Shown here: one piece after another, positions 43,069-53,028 of the stretch | How the letters are laid out: each line of letters opens with the position of its first letter | Position numbering within the stretch: the stretch's first letter is position 1 | Source: Actinophytocola oryzae | GTDB lineage: Bacteria; Actinomycetota; Actinomycetes; Mycobacteriales; Pseudonocardiaceae | Assembly (NCBI RefSeq): GCF_004364325.1 | Contig: NZ_SOCP01000032.1 | Location: forward strand, 1 to 64,000 | DNA length: 64,000 nt | Direction: 5' to 3' | Notes under the pieces: generated by a model | What the model was told of the DNA's origin: nothing | Database searches by the model: none | What the model saw: the letters and a program-made list of their open reading frames with translations, nothing else | Made by a program: the position numbers and the translations under genes

Positions 43069-43503
43069 GTGGCGAAGGTCAACGCGACGGCGACGGTCCC
43101 GGCGATACCCGCACGCACCTGGGCGGTCGCGTCGGACCTGAGCCGCTTCGACGAGTGGATGTCCCTGCACGACGGTTGGCGGGGCGAGGTGCCGTCGGTG
43201 ATCGAGGAGGGCACGGCGCTGACGTCGGTGGTCTCGGTCATGGGGCTGCGCAACCGGATCAGGTGGCGGGTGGAGTCGTACGCGCCACCGTCGGGGCTGT
43301 CGATCTCGGGGCGGGGCGTGGGTGGGGTGCGGGTGTCGTTGACACTGTCGATCCGGGCGGTGGGGGAGTCGGTGTCGGAGGTGAACATCTCCGCCGAGGT
43401 GACCGGACGGCCTGTATTCGGGCCGATCGGGATGGCTGTTGGCCGGGCGGTGCGGGCGGACGTTCGTAGGTCCGTTGCCACTCTGGCGAATCTCGTCAGG
43501 TAA
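43069..43503 (+). CDS. SRPBCC (polyketide cyclase/dehydrase-like) protein
   Basis: This 144-residue protein matches the START/SRPBCC fold: an N-terminal strand ATATVPAIPARTWAVASDL, then the W of FDEWMSLH, an antiparallel sheet with NRIRWRVESYAP, and a C-terminal helix ending VRRSVATLANLVR. These domains bind hydrophobic ligands in a large cavity; the ligand is unknown. I chose the GTG at 43069; the upstream frame start lies in the terminator loop. No clear ribosome-binding site is present. Confidence 0.75.
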   Translation: MAKVNATATVPAIPARTWAVASDLSRFDEWMSLHDGWRGEVPSVIEEGTALTSVVSVMGLRNRIRWRVESYAPPSGLSISGRGVGGVRVSLTLSIRAVGESVSEVNISAEVTGRPVFGPIGMAVGRAVRADVRRSVATLANLVR

Positions 43504-43668
43504 CTCACGGGAGCCGTTCAGGCTTGCGGCGCATCCTGGCGCAACGTCATCGGGGCGGCAGGCCATCACGACCACGGGCCGGGCCGGCACGACGCCCGCG
43601 GTCCCCGGCACAACGGCCGCTGACCCGAAACCCGCACGCCGCAGGCTCTCGTCCGCCATCATGGGCCC

Positions 43669-44718
43669 GTGCGGCGAATCCTCGTGCTCGCTCTCCTCCT
43701 CGCGCTCGCCGGTTGCTCGAGTGACAGCGACGAGCAGCCCGAGGCGGCGAACCTCAAGGTCATCGGCATCGAGAAGGTCACGGCCGACGGACCCGTCCGC
43801 CTCTCCCCGGACGGCAGGCACCTGGCTCAGACCGGCAACGACCTGTGCGTCACCGACCGCGGCGGTGGCGCCGAGAAGTGCGTCGAGAAGGTCAAGCTGG
43901 ACGGCAGGCTCGCCCAGTGGTCCCCGGACGGCACGAAGCTCGTCTTCACCGACGACTTCTTCCGGTTCTTCCGCGAGCCCGACGTCTGGGTGTACGACGT
44001 CACCACCGGCGACCTGCGCGACCTCACCGACGACGCGACGGAAAAGCTCGACCTCACCAACCCCGACCCGAATGCGGACGTCGACATCCTGCCCGCGTGG
44101 TCACCCGACGGCTCGACGGTCTGGTTCGCGCGCGGCGACCTCGACGCCGAACGGGTCGACCTGATGTCCGTTCCCGCGGGCGGGGGCGACGCCACGAAGC
44201 TGGGTACGGTCGACTGCGCCGTCACCACCCTGTCGGCGATGGCGTGGACGGCGGACCACGTCGCCTGGACCTGCGGCCTCGACGACGCGACGGTCAGCAT
44301 CGCAGGCCACGACGGCGGCGACGCCCACAAGGTGGTCACCAGCAGGAAGGGCGCCGACTGGTCGGCTCTGTCCTTCTCGCCGGACGGCCTGTGGCTGCTC
44401 GCCGACTCCCTGTCCCAGTACGCGGGCTACGCGGGCGCGGCAGGAGGCGGCGCCAGGGCGGTCAGCGTCTTCGGCGGCGACCCGGTGCCCGTGGCCGGCG
44501 GCAAGGTCGCGTTCCCGACCTGGTCGCCGACCGGCCACGCCATCGCCTACGTCGACCTGCCCGGCTCGGTCGACGTCGTGTCCGAACCGGGCGGTGCACC
44601 GACCAAGCTGCGCGGCGGCCACGTGGCCGCCGCGTCGGGAAGCGTCCGCCTCGACTGGGCCCCCGGGGTGCTGCTCGCCGCCATCGACGGGGAGAGCACC
44701 CTGCTCACACTCGGCTAG
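43669..44718 (+). CDS. PD40/TolB-like beta-propeller lipoprotein
   Basis: This 349-residue lipoprotein has the signal ALLLALAGC (Cys about residue 16). Repeated blades follow the WD40-like PD40 pattern: RLSPDGRHLAQ, QWSPDGTKLVFTDD, AWSPDGSTVWFARG, SFSPDGLWLLAD and TWSPTGHAIAYVD. Such extracellular propellers usually bind proteins or glycans. Two or three cysteine pairs may be oxidised. The start is a GTG. It overlaps the end of the convergent dehydrogenase gene by 14 bases. Confidence 0.82.
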   Translation: MRRILVLALLLALAGCSSDSDEQPEAANLKVIGIEKVTADGPVRLSPDGRHLAQTGNDLCVTDRGGGAEKCVEKVKLDGRLAQWSPDGTKLVFTDDFFRFFREPDVWVYDVTTGDLRDLTDDATEKLDLTNPDPNADVDILPAWSPDGSTVWFARGDLDAERVDLMSVPAGGGDATKLGTVDCAVTTLSAMAWTADHVAWTCGLDDATVSIAGHDGGDAHKVVTSRKGADWSALSFSPDGLWLLADSLSQYAGYAGAAGGGARAVSVFGGDPVPVAGGKVAFPTWSPTGHAIAYVDLPGSVDVVSEPGGAPTKLRGGHVAAASGSVRLDWAPGVLLAAIDGESTLLTLG

Positions 44719-45730
44719 GTGCCGGTGCCAGGCGCCGCTCAGCCAGTGCGAGTGCCTCCGCCAGCGGCGTCGCGCCGTGCGCCGCGGAAGCTGCCAGCAG
44801 GGTGGTGACCGTTTCCTCGATCGTCTCCACCTGCGCCATCGCGGCGTCGTGGTCGAGGCCGGAGGCCTCCCGGCCGAGCGTGTAGACCACCCCGCCCGCG
44901 CTCGCCACGAAGTCCGGCACCCACACGACGCCGGACGCGTTCAGCGATGCCGCCACGTCGTCGGAGACCAGCTGGTTGTTGGCGGGGCCGACCACCAGCG
45001 GCGCCCGCACGCCCTCGCCGATCACCCCGCCTACCGCCGCCGGTACCAGCACGTCGGCGGGCAGCGAGTACGCGTCGGCCACCGCGACCTGCTCGTACCC
45101 TGCGCACCGCGTCTCGTCCACGTCCGCGACCACCACCGACGCGCCCTGCGCCGACAGGTCCCGCGCCAGCAGCGTCCCCACCGAACCCATCCCCACCACG
45201 ACCACCCGCCGGCCCGCCACCGTCGACGTACCGAACACCGAGGACATCCCCGCCCGAACGGCCGCCAGCACACCCCGCGCCGTCGGCCCGCTCGACGACC
45301 CCGTCCCACCGTGCGCCTCGGGCAGGCAGAACACGTGGTCGGTGAACGACCGCAGGTAGAGCATGTCCTCCTGGCCGGTCCCGATGTCCGGTCCGGCCAG
45401 GTAGGAGCCCTCGAACGAGGCGATCAGGTCACCGGCGTCCGCCAGCGCGTCGGCACGCAGGGCCGGGGTGAGCGCCACCCCCGACGGCACCGCGATCACC
45501 GTCTTGCCGCCGCCGAAGGCCAGTCCGGCCACCGCGTTCTTGTAGGTCATCCCCCTGGCCAGCCGCAACGCGTCGGCCAGGCCGTCCTGCCACGTCGCGT
45601 ACTGCCGCAGCCGGATCCCGCCGGCCGCGGGGCCCAGGCGCCGCGAGTGCACGGCCACCGTCACCGGCACCCCGGATCGGCGGCCGAGCCGCGTCACGAC
45701 CTCCTCGTGCTCCCATGATTCGCCCACCAC
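44705..45730 (-). CDS. Leu/Val/Glu/Phe dehydrogenase family protein
   Basis: The 341-residue enzyme should oxidatively deaminate a branched-chain or aromatic amino acid with NAD. The catalytic lysines fall in ARGMTYKNAVAGLAFGGGKT (about residues 59-78), and the NAD-binding loop is VVVGMGSVGTLLARDL (about residues 177-192). This is the short valine/leucine dehydrogenase type of actinomycetes rather than glutamate dehydrogenase. It is divergent from an Lrp-type regulator, a common pairing, suggesting amino-acid-responsive control. The start is a GTG at 45730. Confidence 0.88.
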   Translation of the reverse strand: MVGESWEHEEVVTRLGRRSGVPVTVAVHSRRLGPAAGGIRLRQYATWQDGLADALRLARGMTYKNAVAGLAFGGGKTVIAVPSGVALTPALRADALADAGDLIASFEGSYLAGPDIGTGQEDMLYLRSFTDHVFCLPEAHGGTGSSSGPTARGVLAAVRAGMSSVFGTSTVAGRRVVVVGMGSVGTLLARDLSAQGASVVVADVDETRCAGYEQVAVADAYSLPADVLVPAAVGGVIGEGVRAPLVVGPANNQLVSDDVAASLNASGVVWVPDFVASAGGVVYTLGREASGLDHDAAMAQVETIEETVTTLLAASAAHGATPLAEALALAERRLAPAPSRV

Positions 45731-45838
45731 GTCCTCCTGCCGAACACATCACGACCGTGCGGACCAACGTTAGGCAGATCGCCAGGGAAATGGGCCGTCC
45801 GCCGAACAAAATTCGATGCGGGTGGGCAAAATGGCGGC
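45731..45838. promoter_or_regulatory. Divergent promoter region between dehydrogenase and Lrp genes
   Basis: The 108-base gap contains the AT-richer stretch AACAAAATTCGATGC and the nearby GGGCAAAATGG, giving a repeated CAAAAT at 45808-45813 and 45827-45832, phased 19 bases apart. Lrp-family regulators often bind such spaced AT-rich sites between their own gene and a target. Confidence 0.4.
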
Positions 45839-46294
45839 ATGGACGAAGTTGATTCGGCGATCATCCGCGCGCTGCAGGAGGACGCCCGCCAGCCCAACCA
45901 GGACATCGCCCGCGCGGTCGGCATCGCGCCGTCGACCTGCCTCGAGCGCACCCGCCTGCTGCGCCGGCGCGGCGTCATCCGCGGCTACCACGCCGACATC
46001 GACCTCGCGGCACTCAACCGCGGCGTCCAGGCCCTGATCGCCGCCCAGATCCGGCCGCTGTCCCGGCGCGTGATCGAGGCCTTCCAGAACAGCGTCGCCG
46101 CACTGCCGGAGGTGCTCGCCGTGTTCACCCTGGCAGGCAGCGACGACTTCATCATCCACGTGGCCGCCCAGGACATCGACCACCTGCACGCGTTCCTGGT
46201 CGACCGGTTCACCAGCCGCCGCGAGATCGTCGGCTTCCGCACGTCGATCGTCTACCGCCACCAGGTGAACAACGTCCTCGAGCCCCTACAGTGA
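45839..46294 (+). CDS. Lrp/AsnC-family regulator
   Basis: This 151-residue protein starts MDEVDSAIIRALQEDARQPN, has the HTH DIARAVGIAPSTCLERTRLL (about residues 22-41) and a C-terminal RAM effector domain with AVFTLAGSDDFIIHVAA. It probably controls the divergent amino acid dehydrogenase gene in response to a branched-chain amino acid; that link is an inference from context. It overlaps the end of the convergent SDR gene by 9 bases. Confidence 0.92.
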   Translation: MDEVDSAIIRALQEDARQPNQDIARAVGIAPSTCLERTRLLRRRGVIRGYHADIDLAALNRGVQALIAAQIRPLSRRVIEAFQNSVAALPEVLAVFTLAGSDDFIIHVAAQDIDHLHAFLVDRFTSRREIVGFRTSIVYRHQVNNVLEPLQ

Positions 46295-47050
46295 CCCGGT
46301 CGCGAGCATCCCGCCGTCCACGCGGACGGTCTCGCCGGTGATCCACGACGCCTGCTCCGAGGCCAGGAACGCCACCAGCTGCGCGACGTCCTCCGGGGCA
46401 CCGAGGCGCTTCATCGGGTACCGGTTCGCGACGGCGTCCTCGTCGGCGTTGTAGAGCATCTCGGCGAACTTCGTCTTCACGACGGCGGGCGCCACCGCGT
46501 TGACCCGCACGCCGGGGCCGAGCTGCCACGCCAGCTCCTCGGTCAGCCGGATCAGTGCCGCCTTGCTCGCCCCGTACGCCGAGATCACCCCGGAGGACCG
46601 CAGCCCGGCCACCGACGCGATGTTCACGATCGACCCGCCGTGCTCCGCCATCCACGCCTTCAGCGCGAGCTGCACGTAGCCGAGCGCGCCGACCACGTTC
46701 ACGTCGAAGATCTTGCGCACCGCGGCCAGGTCCGCGTCCACGAGCGGGCCGTAGGTCGGGTTGATGCCGGTGTTGTTGACCAGCACGTCCAGCGAGCCGA
46801 ACTCCTCGACCGTGCGGCGCACGACCTCCGCCCGGTCCTCGTCGCTCCCGGTGTTCGCGGGCACGGCCAGCACCCGCGCGTCCGGGACCAGCGCACGCAG
46901 CTCGTCGGCGGCCGCCGCGATCTGGTCGGGCTTGCGTGAGGAGATCGTGACCGCCGCCCCACCCCTGGCCAGCTCCGCCGCGATCGCGTGGCCTATGCCG
47001 CGGCTGGCCCCCGTGACCAGCGCGACCTTTCCCTTAAAGTCCTGTGTCAT
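46286..47050 (-). CDS. Short-chain dehydrogenase/reductase
   Basis: This 254-residue classical SDR has the cofactor loop TGASRGIGHAIA (about residues 14-25), NNTGINPT, the catalytic serine region IASVAGLRSSG and the Y-x-x-x-K motif in AYGASKAALIRL (about residues 158-169). The C-terminal VDGGMLATG is typical of FabG-like 3-oxoacyl or alcohol reductases. The substrate is unknown. A TetR-type palindrome (47066-47081) lies 16 bases upstream of its ATG, though no tetR gene is adjacent. Confidence 0.9.
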   Translation of the reverse strand: MTQDFKGKVALVTGASRGIGHAIAAELARGGAAVTISSRKPDQIAAAADELRALVPDARVLAVPANTGSDEDRAEVVRRTVEEFGSLDVLVNNTGINPTYGPLVDADLAAVRKIFDVNVVGALGYVQLALKAWMAEHGGSIVNIASVAGLRSSGVISAYGASKAALIRLTEELAWQLGPGVRVNAVAPAVVKTKFAEMLYNADEDAVANRYPMKRLGAPEDVAQLVAFLASEQASWITGETVRVDGGMLATGSL

Positions 47051-47065
47051 GGCTGATGACTCTAG

Positions 47066-47081
47066 CTAAGCGCTTGCTTAG
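47066..47081. promoter_or_regulatory. 16-bp palindromic operator upstream of the SDR gene
   Basis: CTAAGC (47066-47071) and GCTTAG (47076-47081) are perfect inverted arms around GCTT. The shape and spacing resemble TetR-family operators that in actinobacteria often control lipid and acyl-CoA genes. It lies within the promoter region of the minus-strand SDR gene. Confidence 0.55.
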
Positions 47082-47119
47082 TCCGCGAGTGCGCGCGAAA
47101 CCCTGTTGCCGAAGCCACG

Positions 47120-47228
47120 TATAGTCGAGGACGTGGTGATCCGTACGGCCTAGCAGGCAGGCGCGCCCACCGGTTCCGACCGGCGGGCCACTCAGTCCTG
47201 CCCACGACCAATCCCCGGAGCTTCCGAC
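47120..47228 (+). promoter_or_regulatory. Attenuator-like leader of the ABC-F gene
   Basis: TATAGT at 47120-47125 is a plausible -10. About eight bases later a six-codon ORF begins (47133-47153), followed by a hairpin in which GCCCACCGGT (47165-47174) pairs with ACCGGCGGGC (47179-47188) with one mismatch and a four-base loop. GGCAGG (47156-47161) can also pair with CCTGCC (47197-47202) outside it. The order promoter, short uORF, hairpin, ABC-F gene fits ribosome-mediated attenuation, known for other antibiotic-responsive ABC-F genes. Confidence 0.5.
47133..47153 (+). CDS. Six-codon leader ORF upstream of the ABC-F gene
   Basis: GTG GTG ATC CGT ACG GCC TAG reads MVIRTA and stop, with GAGG three to six bases before the first GTG. 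Its stop lies 12 bases before the leader hairpin. A ribosome stalled here by an inhibitor could prevent the hairpin or its enclosing pairing from acting as a terminator. Confidence 0.4.
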   Translation: MVIRTA

Positions 47229-48860
<1,632 letters not shown>

Positions 48861-48866
48861 GGGGGC

Positions 48867-48888
48867 GCCCCCGGACCCGTCCGGGGGC
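48867..48888 (+). terminator. GC-rich hairpin after the ABC-F gene
   Basis: GCCCCCGGA at 48867-48875 pairs perfectly with TCCGGGGGC at 48880-48888 around a four-base loop, seven bases after the ABC-F stop. No T-run follows, as is common for terminators in high-GC actinomycetes. Confidence 0.7.
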
Positions 48889-49035
48889 CCGGAACGGTTG
48901 CTCCGTACCGGTGAGCCGTGGGGGATTTCATAGGTATTTTCGATCTCGCCTGGCATTCCACGCGATCGTGTTCGATCATTGCCACGGCAGGTGTTCTCAA
49001 TAAACCTCCGTGACACGCTACGGAAGGCGGACAAC

Positions 49036-49245
49036 GTGGCTGATTTGAAGAAGGGCGCGCGGATCACCGGCAGTACCCGCGACAAGCTGGCTGCCGACCT
49101 GAAGAAGAAGTACGAGAAGGGCGCCAGCATTCGAGCCCTGGCCGAGTCGACGGGGCGATCGTACGGATTCGTACATCGCGTCCTGTCAGAATCCGGGGTG
49201 ACGTTGCGCGGCCGTGGTGGCGCAACGCGAACGAAGAAGAAGTAA
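49036..49245 (+). CDS. Small conserved actinobacterial HTH protein (Rv1473A-like)
   Basis: This 69-residue protein starts MADLKKGARITGSTRDKLAA and has one HTH reading GASIRALAESTGRSYGFVHR (about residues 33-52), ending in LRGRGGATRTKKK. The basic tail suggests nucleic acid binding. It matches the small regulator next to the ABC-F gene in mycobacteria (Rv1473A), as I recall. The GTG start has GGAAGG eight bases upstream. It ends seven bases before the stop of the convergent GT87 gene. Confidence 0.85.
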   Translation: MADLKKGARITGSTRDKLAADLKKKYEKGASIRALAESTGRSYGFVHRVLSESGVTLRGRGGATRTKKK

Positions 49246-49251
49246 CTGGGT

Positions 49252-50610
49252 TCACGCTTGGATGCCGCGGGTGTCGGGGCTCGCGATCTGATGGTTGACG
49301 TCGTCGTCGTGGGTGACGTCCTGCTCACCGTCGGTCGGACCCGCGGTAGTCCTGGTCCCCTCCTTCCGGGTCGCCGGAGTCGCTGCTGAGAAGGCGAGCA
49401 TCGCGCCTGCCATCGCCAGCGGGTACACGAGGTAACCCCAGCGAGTGGCCGGTGCGAGGACGATCGCCGTCCCCAACCCGGTCGCGGTGCGCAGCATGAC
49501 GTCCGCGGGGTCGCGTGGCGGACGGACCACCAGCCAGACGGTGATCGCACAGGCCGCCGCCGCGAGCAGCGCGAGCGAAACCGCGTGCCCGACCGGGCCG
49601 AGCTGCGCGATGAGGTGCCCCGGCAGCGGACTCGCCGCCGGGGACCCAGCCTCGCCCAACCCTGCCGGATACAGGATCACGTGCTCGACGAAAGCGGCCG
49701 GGTCCTCCAACAGCACCGGTAGTACCAGCACCGCGCTCGTGATGATCACTGTACCAAAGAAGATCAACAACGCACGCCAACCTCTGGTCGCGAACAGCGC
49801 GACGGCGAGCACCGCGAGCGCGGGCAGCGCGGTGAGCTTCATGTTGATGACAAAGGCGATCGCGAGTCCGGCCGCAATGGACTGACTGGTGCCACCCGAG
49901 GTGGGACTGGATCTCAAAGCCACGACGGCCGCGAGTACGACGAGCGCGATGACGGGGAGATCGTCACCCGCCACGGTGACCGTCAGCAGGGTGAGCGGGC
50001 TGACGGCGGCGAGCTGTGCGGCGAGCACCGGCGCCTTGGGCCAGCCCATGACCTTGAGGGCCGCCACCACGGCCAGCACGGTGCCGACGGCGAACCAGAC
50101 ACGGGCGTCGGTGAACGGCCCGTCCCCGAACAGCGCCCTCGGCAGGCCGAAGATCGTCATGGCCGGGCCGTAGGGCGTGTAGTCGTCGGGGTCCGGTGGC
50201 CTGCCGAGCAGCCCGAGGTCCGGGTAGGGCGTGCCGTGGTCGATGAGCCAGCGGGCCGACCGCTCGACCACCCAGACCTCGGGCTGCGACGGGAACGACC
50301 ACGGCCAGTCGCCCCACACGAAGCGGGGGTCGCGCCTGAACACGAGCACGACCAGCGGCACCAGCCCGGCGAGCAGCCCGGCCACTGAAACGGCCGTCCA
50401 CCTGGAGCGGAGCGCGTTTGTCGGTGCCGTGCGAGACACTGCCTGCACAACCGTGAGGACGAGTGCGAGCAGGTAGCCGGCCGTCGCGAAGTTGCCCCAC
50501 ACGCGATACCCGTAGAACTCGGAGAACATCGCGTTGCCGGCGGCGAACGCGAGGCTGACGCCGTAGAAGAGCAGGTCGAGGCGCCAGGCACGGCGTCGGG
50601 TCGGCTCCAC
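49252..50610 (-). CDS. GT87-type (DUF2029) membrane glycosyltransferase
   Basis: This 452-residue protein has about ten membrane helices and a first external loop with EVWVVERSARWLIDHGTPYP (about residues 109-128) followed by DPDDYTPYGPAMTIFGLPRA, the acidic loop pattern of GT87 polyprenol-phosphate-mannose transferases. The likely role is adding mannose to an envelope glycoconjugate outside the membrane. The C-terminal ~35 residues are hydrophilic with several Asp and Thr. The start is a GTG. It is convergent with the small HTH gene. Confidence 0.82.
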   Translation of the reverse strand: MEPTRRRAWRLDLLFYGVSLAFAAGNAMFSEFYGYRVWGNFATAGYLLALVLTVVQAVSRTAPTNALRSRWTAVSVAGLLAGLVPLVVLVFRRDPRFVWGDWPWSFPSQPEVWVVERSARWLIDHGTPYPDLGLLGRPPDPDDYTPYGPAMTIFGLPRALFGDGPFTDARVWFAVGTVLAVVAALKVMGWPKAPVLAAQLAAVSPLTLLTVTVAGDDLPVIALVVLAAVVALRSSPTSGGTSQSIAAGLAIAFVINMKLTALPALAVLAVALFATRGWRALLIFFGTVIITSAVLVLPVLLEDPAAFVEHVILYPAGLGEAGSPAASPLPGHLIAQLGPVGHAVSLALLAAAACAITVWLVVRPPRDPADVMLRTATGLGTAIVLAPATRWGYLVYPLAMAGAMLAFSAATPATRKEGTRTTAGPTDGEQDVTHDDDVNHQIASPDTRGIQA

Positions 50611-50709
50611 AGCGGCAGGCTACCCGCCCGTGTTCGCTCTGCGATCAACCGGGAAGCACACGGCTGCCGTACGTGTTGTTCCTGGTCAGGGCGGAGTGAG
50701 GGGTATCAG

Positions 50710-52575
50710 GTGGAGAACAGCTGGATGTTCATGCGTGGCGCGATGCACGCGTCGGACGCACCGAAGGGCCTGCGCAAGGGCACCCTGCGGCGCGTGTACC
50801 AGTTCGCGGGACCACACCGGGGCAAGCTGGTGGTGTTCCTGCTGCTGACCATGGTGTCGGCGGTGCTGGCGGTGACCACGCCGCTGCTCGCGGGCCGCGT
50901 GGTCGACGTGATCGTCGGCGGTGGCGCGGTGTCGGTGGTGGTGTGGCTGGCGCTGGCCATCGCGGGTGTGGCGATCCTGGACTCGGGGTTGGGCCTGGTC
51001 GAGCGGTGGCAGTCCTCGCGCATCGGCGAGGGCCTGATCTACGACTTACGCCGGGCCGTGTTCGGCCACGTGCAGCGGATGCCGGTCGCGTTCTTCACCC
51101 GCACGCGCACCGGCGCGCTGGTGTCGCGGCTGAACAACGACGTCATGGGTGCGCAGCGGGCGTTCACGTCGACGCTGGCCGGGCTGGTGACGAACGTGAT
51201 CCAGCTGGTGCTGTCGGTCGGCGTGATGCTGACGCTGTCCTGGCAGGTGACCGTGCTGGCGCTGGTCCTGCTGCCCATCTTCGTGCTGCCGGCACGTCGC
51301 ATGGGCAGGCGGATGGCCGACCTCCAGCGCGAGTCGGCAGGCCTGAACGCGTCGATGACCACCCAGATGACCGAGCGGTTCTCGGCGCCCGGCGCGACGC
51401 TGGTGAAGCTGTTCGGGCACCCGCGTGCCGAGTTGGCCGACTTCTCCGACCGCGCGTTGCGGGTGCGGGACATCGGCATCAGGTCGGCGATGCTGACCAG
51501 GTGGTTCATGACGAGCCTGACGCTGGTGTCGGCGCTCGCGCAGGCGCTGGTGTACGGGCTGGGTGGCTACCTGGCGATCACCGGCGCGCTCGCGCCGGGC
51601 ACGGTCGTCGCGCTGGCACTGCTGCTGACCAGGCTGTACACGCCGCTGACCGCGCTGGCGAACGTCCGGGTCGACATCATGACGGCGCTGGTCTCGTTCG
51701 AGCGGGTCTTCGAGGTGCTCGACCTGCACCCGATGATCGAGGAGAAGCCGGACCCGGTCCCGGTGCCGCAGGGCGGGGTCTCGGTGGAGTTCGAGAACGT
51801 CCACTTCAGCTACCCACCGCCGGAGAAGGTCTCGCTCGCGTCGCTGGAGGACGTGGCTGTCCTGGACAAGCGCGGCGGCGAGGAGGTGTTGCACGGCGTG
51901 AGCTTCCGCGCGGGCCCGGGGGAGATGGTCGCGCTGGTCGGCTCGTCGGGTGCGGGCAAGTCCACGATCGCCTCGCTGGTCCCGAGACTGTACGACGTGG
52001 ACAGCGGGATGATCCGGCTGTCCGGTACGGACGTGCGGGACCTGTCGTTCGACTCGCTGCGTGAGACGGTCGGCGTGGTGACGCAGGACGGCCACCTGTT
52101 CCACGACACGATCCGCGCGAACCTGCTGTACCCGAGGCCGAGCGCGTCCGAGGAGGAGCTGTGGGAGGCGCTGACACGTGCCCGCCTGGCCGGCCTGGTC
52201 CGATCGCTGCCGGACGGCCTGGACACGGTGGTGGGGGAGCGCGGCTACCGCCTGTCCGGCGGCGAACGCCAACGCCTGACCATCGCCCGCCTGCTGCTGG
52301 CCCAGCCCAGGGTGGTGATCCTCGACGAGGCGACCGCACACCTGGACTCGGAGTCGGAGGTCGCGGTACAGGAAGCGCTGGCAGACGCGCTGGCGGACCG
52401 GACGGCGATCGTCATCGCCCACCGCCTGTCCACGATCCGTGCGGCGAGCCAGATCCTGGTCGTCGAGTCGGGTGAGGTGGTGGAACGGGGCACCCACGGT
52501 GCCCTCCTGGAGGCGGGCGGGCGCTACGCGGACCTCTACCGAACACAGTTCGCGAACCAACCGGCGGCAGCGTGA
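50710..52575 (+). CDS. ABC exporter with fused membrane and ATPase domains
   Basis: The 621-residue half-transporter has six membrane helices (about residues 35-320) and a C-terminal ATPase with Walker A GSSGAGKST (about residues 414-422), signature LSGGERQR, Walker B VVILDEATAHLD and switch AHRLSTI. It is a homodimeric type I exporter of the MsbA/LmrA class. A stretch of ~20 residues (YPPPEKVSLASLEDVAVLDK) is inserted between the first ATPase strands. Substrate is unknown. The start is a GTG. Confidence 0.92.
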   Translation: MENSWMFMRGAMHASDAPKGLRKGTLRRVYQFAGPHRGKLVVFLLLTMVSAVLAVTTPLLAGRVVDVIVGGGAVSVVVWLALAIAGVAILDSGLGLVERWQSSRIGEGLIYDLRRAVFGHVQRMPVAFFTRTRTGALVSRLNNDVMGAQRAFTSTLAGLVTNVIQLVLSVGVMLTLSWQVTVLALVLLPIFVLPARRMGRRMADLQRESAGLNASMTTQMTERFSAPGATLVKLFGHPRAELADFSDRALRVRDIGIRSAMLTRWFMTSLTLVSALAQALVYGLGGYLAITGALAPGTVVALALLLTRLYTPLTALANVRVDIMTALVSFERVFEVLDLHPMIEEKPDPVPVPQGGVSVEFENVHFSYPPPEKVSLASLEDVAVLDKRGGEEVLHGVSFRAGPGEMVALVGSSGAGKSTIASLVPRLYDVDSGMIRLSGTDVRDLSFDSLRETVGVVTQDGHLFHDTIRANLLYPRPSASEEELWEALTRARLAGLVRSLPDGLDTVVGERGYRLSGGERQRLTIARLLLAQPRVVILDEATAHLDSESEVAVQEALADALADRTAIVIAHRLSTIRAASQILVVESGEVVERGTHGALLEAGGRYADLYRTQFANQPAAA

Positions 52576-53028
52576 GAAAGCGACGAAAAACCGAACGACC
52601 AACCAGCTGAACCGGGTATGAAGACGGCCGGTCGACGCACGGGGAAATGACCGTCCGGGAATTTGGAATCCCCGACCGAGAACCGCTCTGTGGACGGAAT
52701 CGAAACCTGGCGTCACGCCCGCTCCACCCATCCCGGCGGAGCGGGGTCGGCCCTCGACTCCTGACCAGGACAGCGGTCCCGCGGATCACTCCATCGCGGC
52801 CGCGTCCGCCGGCCACTGTGCTGGGTGGATCCGTGTCTGGTCGCGGATCGACCCGGCGACCAGGGCGCTCGAGCCTCCGGTCGGAATGGAACGGACGCGA
52901 CCAGGGGTTTTGCGATCACCAGGCCACGGGTCATGATCCGATTTCCGTCCCGACCGGACCGGAACGGCCGTGCGAGCCCCCACACCGTCGCGGTCACGAT
53001 GGCCGTCGCCGCTCCTCCGGCAGGTGTT
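52576..53028. other. 453-base intergenic region without a convincing gene
   Basis: This gap lies between the ABC exporter and the convergent MobA-like gene. Two overlapping minus-strand frames (52713-52997 and 52786-52983) show low-complexity Arg/Pro/Ser-rich sequence without recognisable motifs. An imperfect inverted repeat (CCGGTCGGAATGGAA near 52876 against TTTCCGTCCCGACCGG near 52943) and a TGGTCG...CGACCA pair around 52838-52864 suggest hairpins or a decayed element. Confidence 0.5.
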
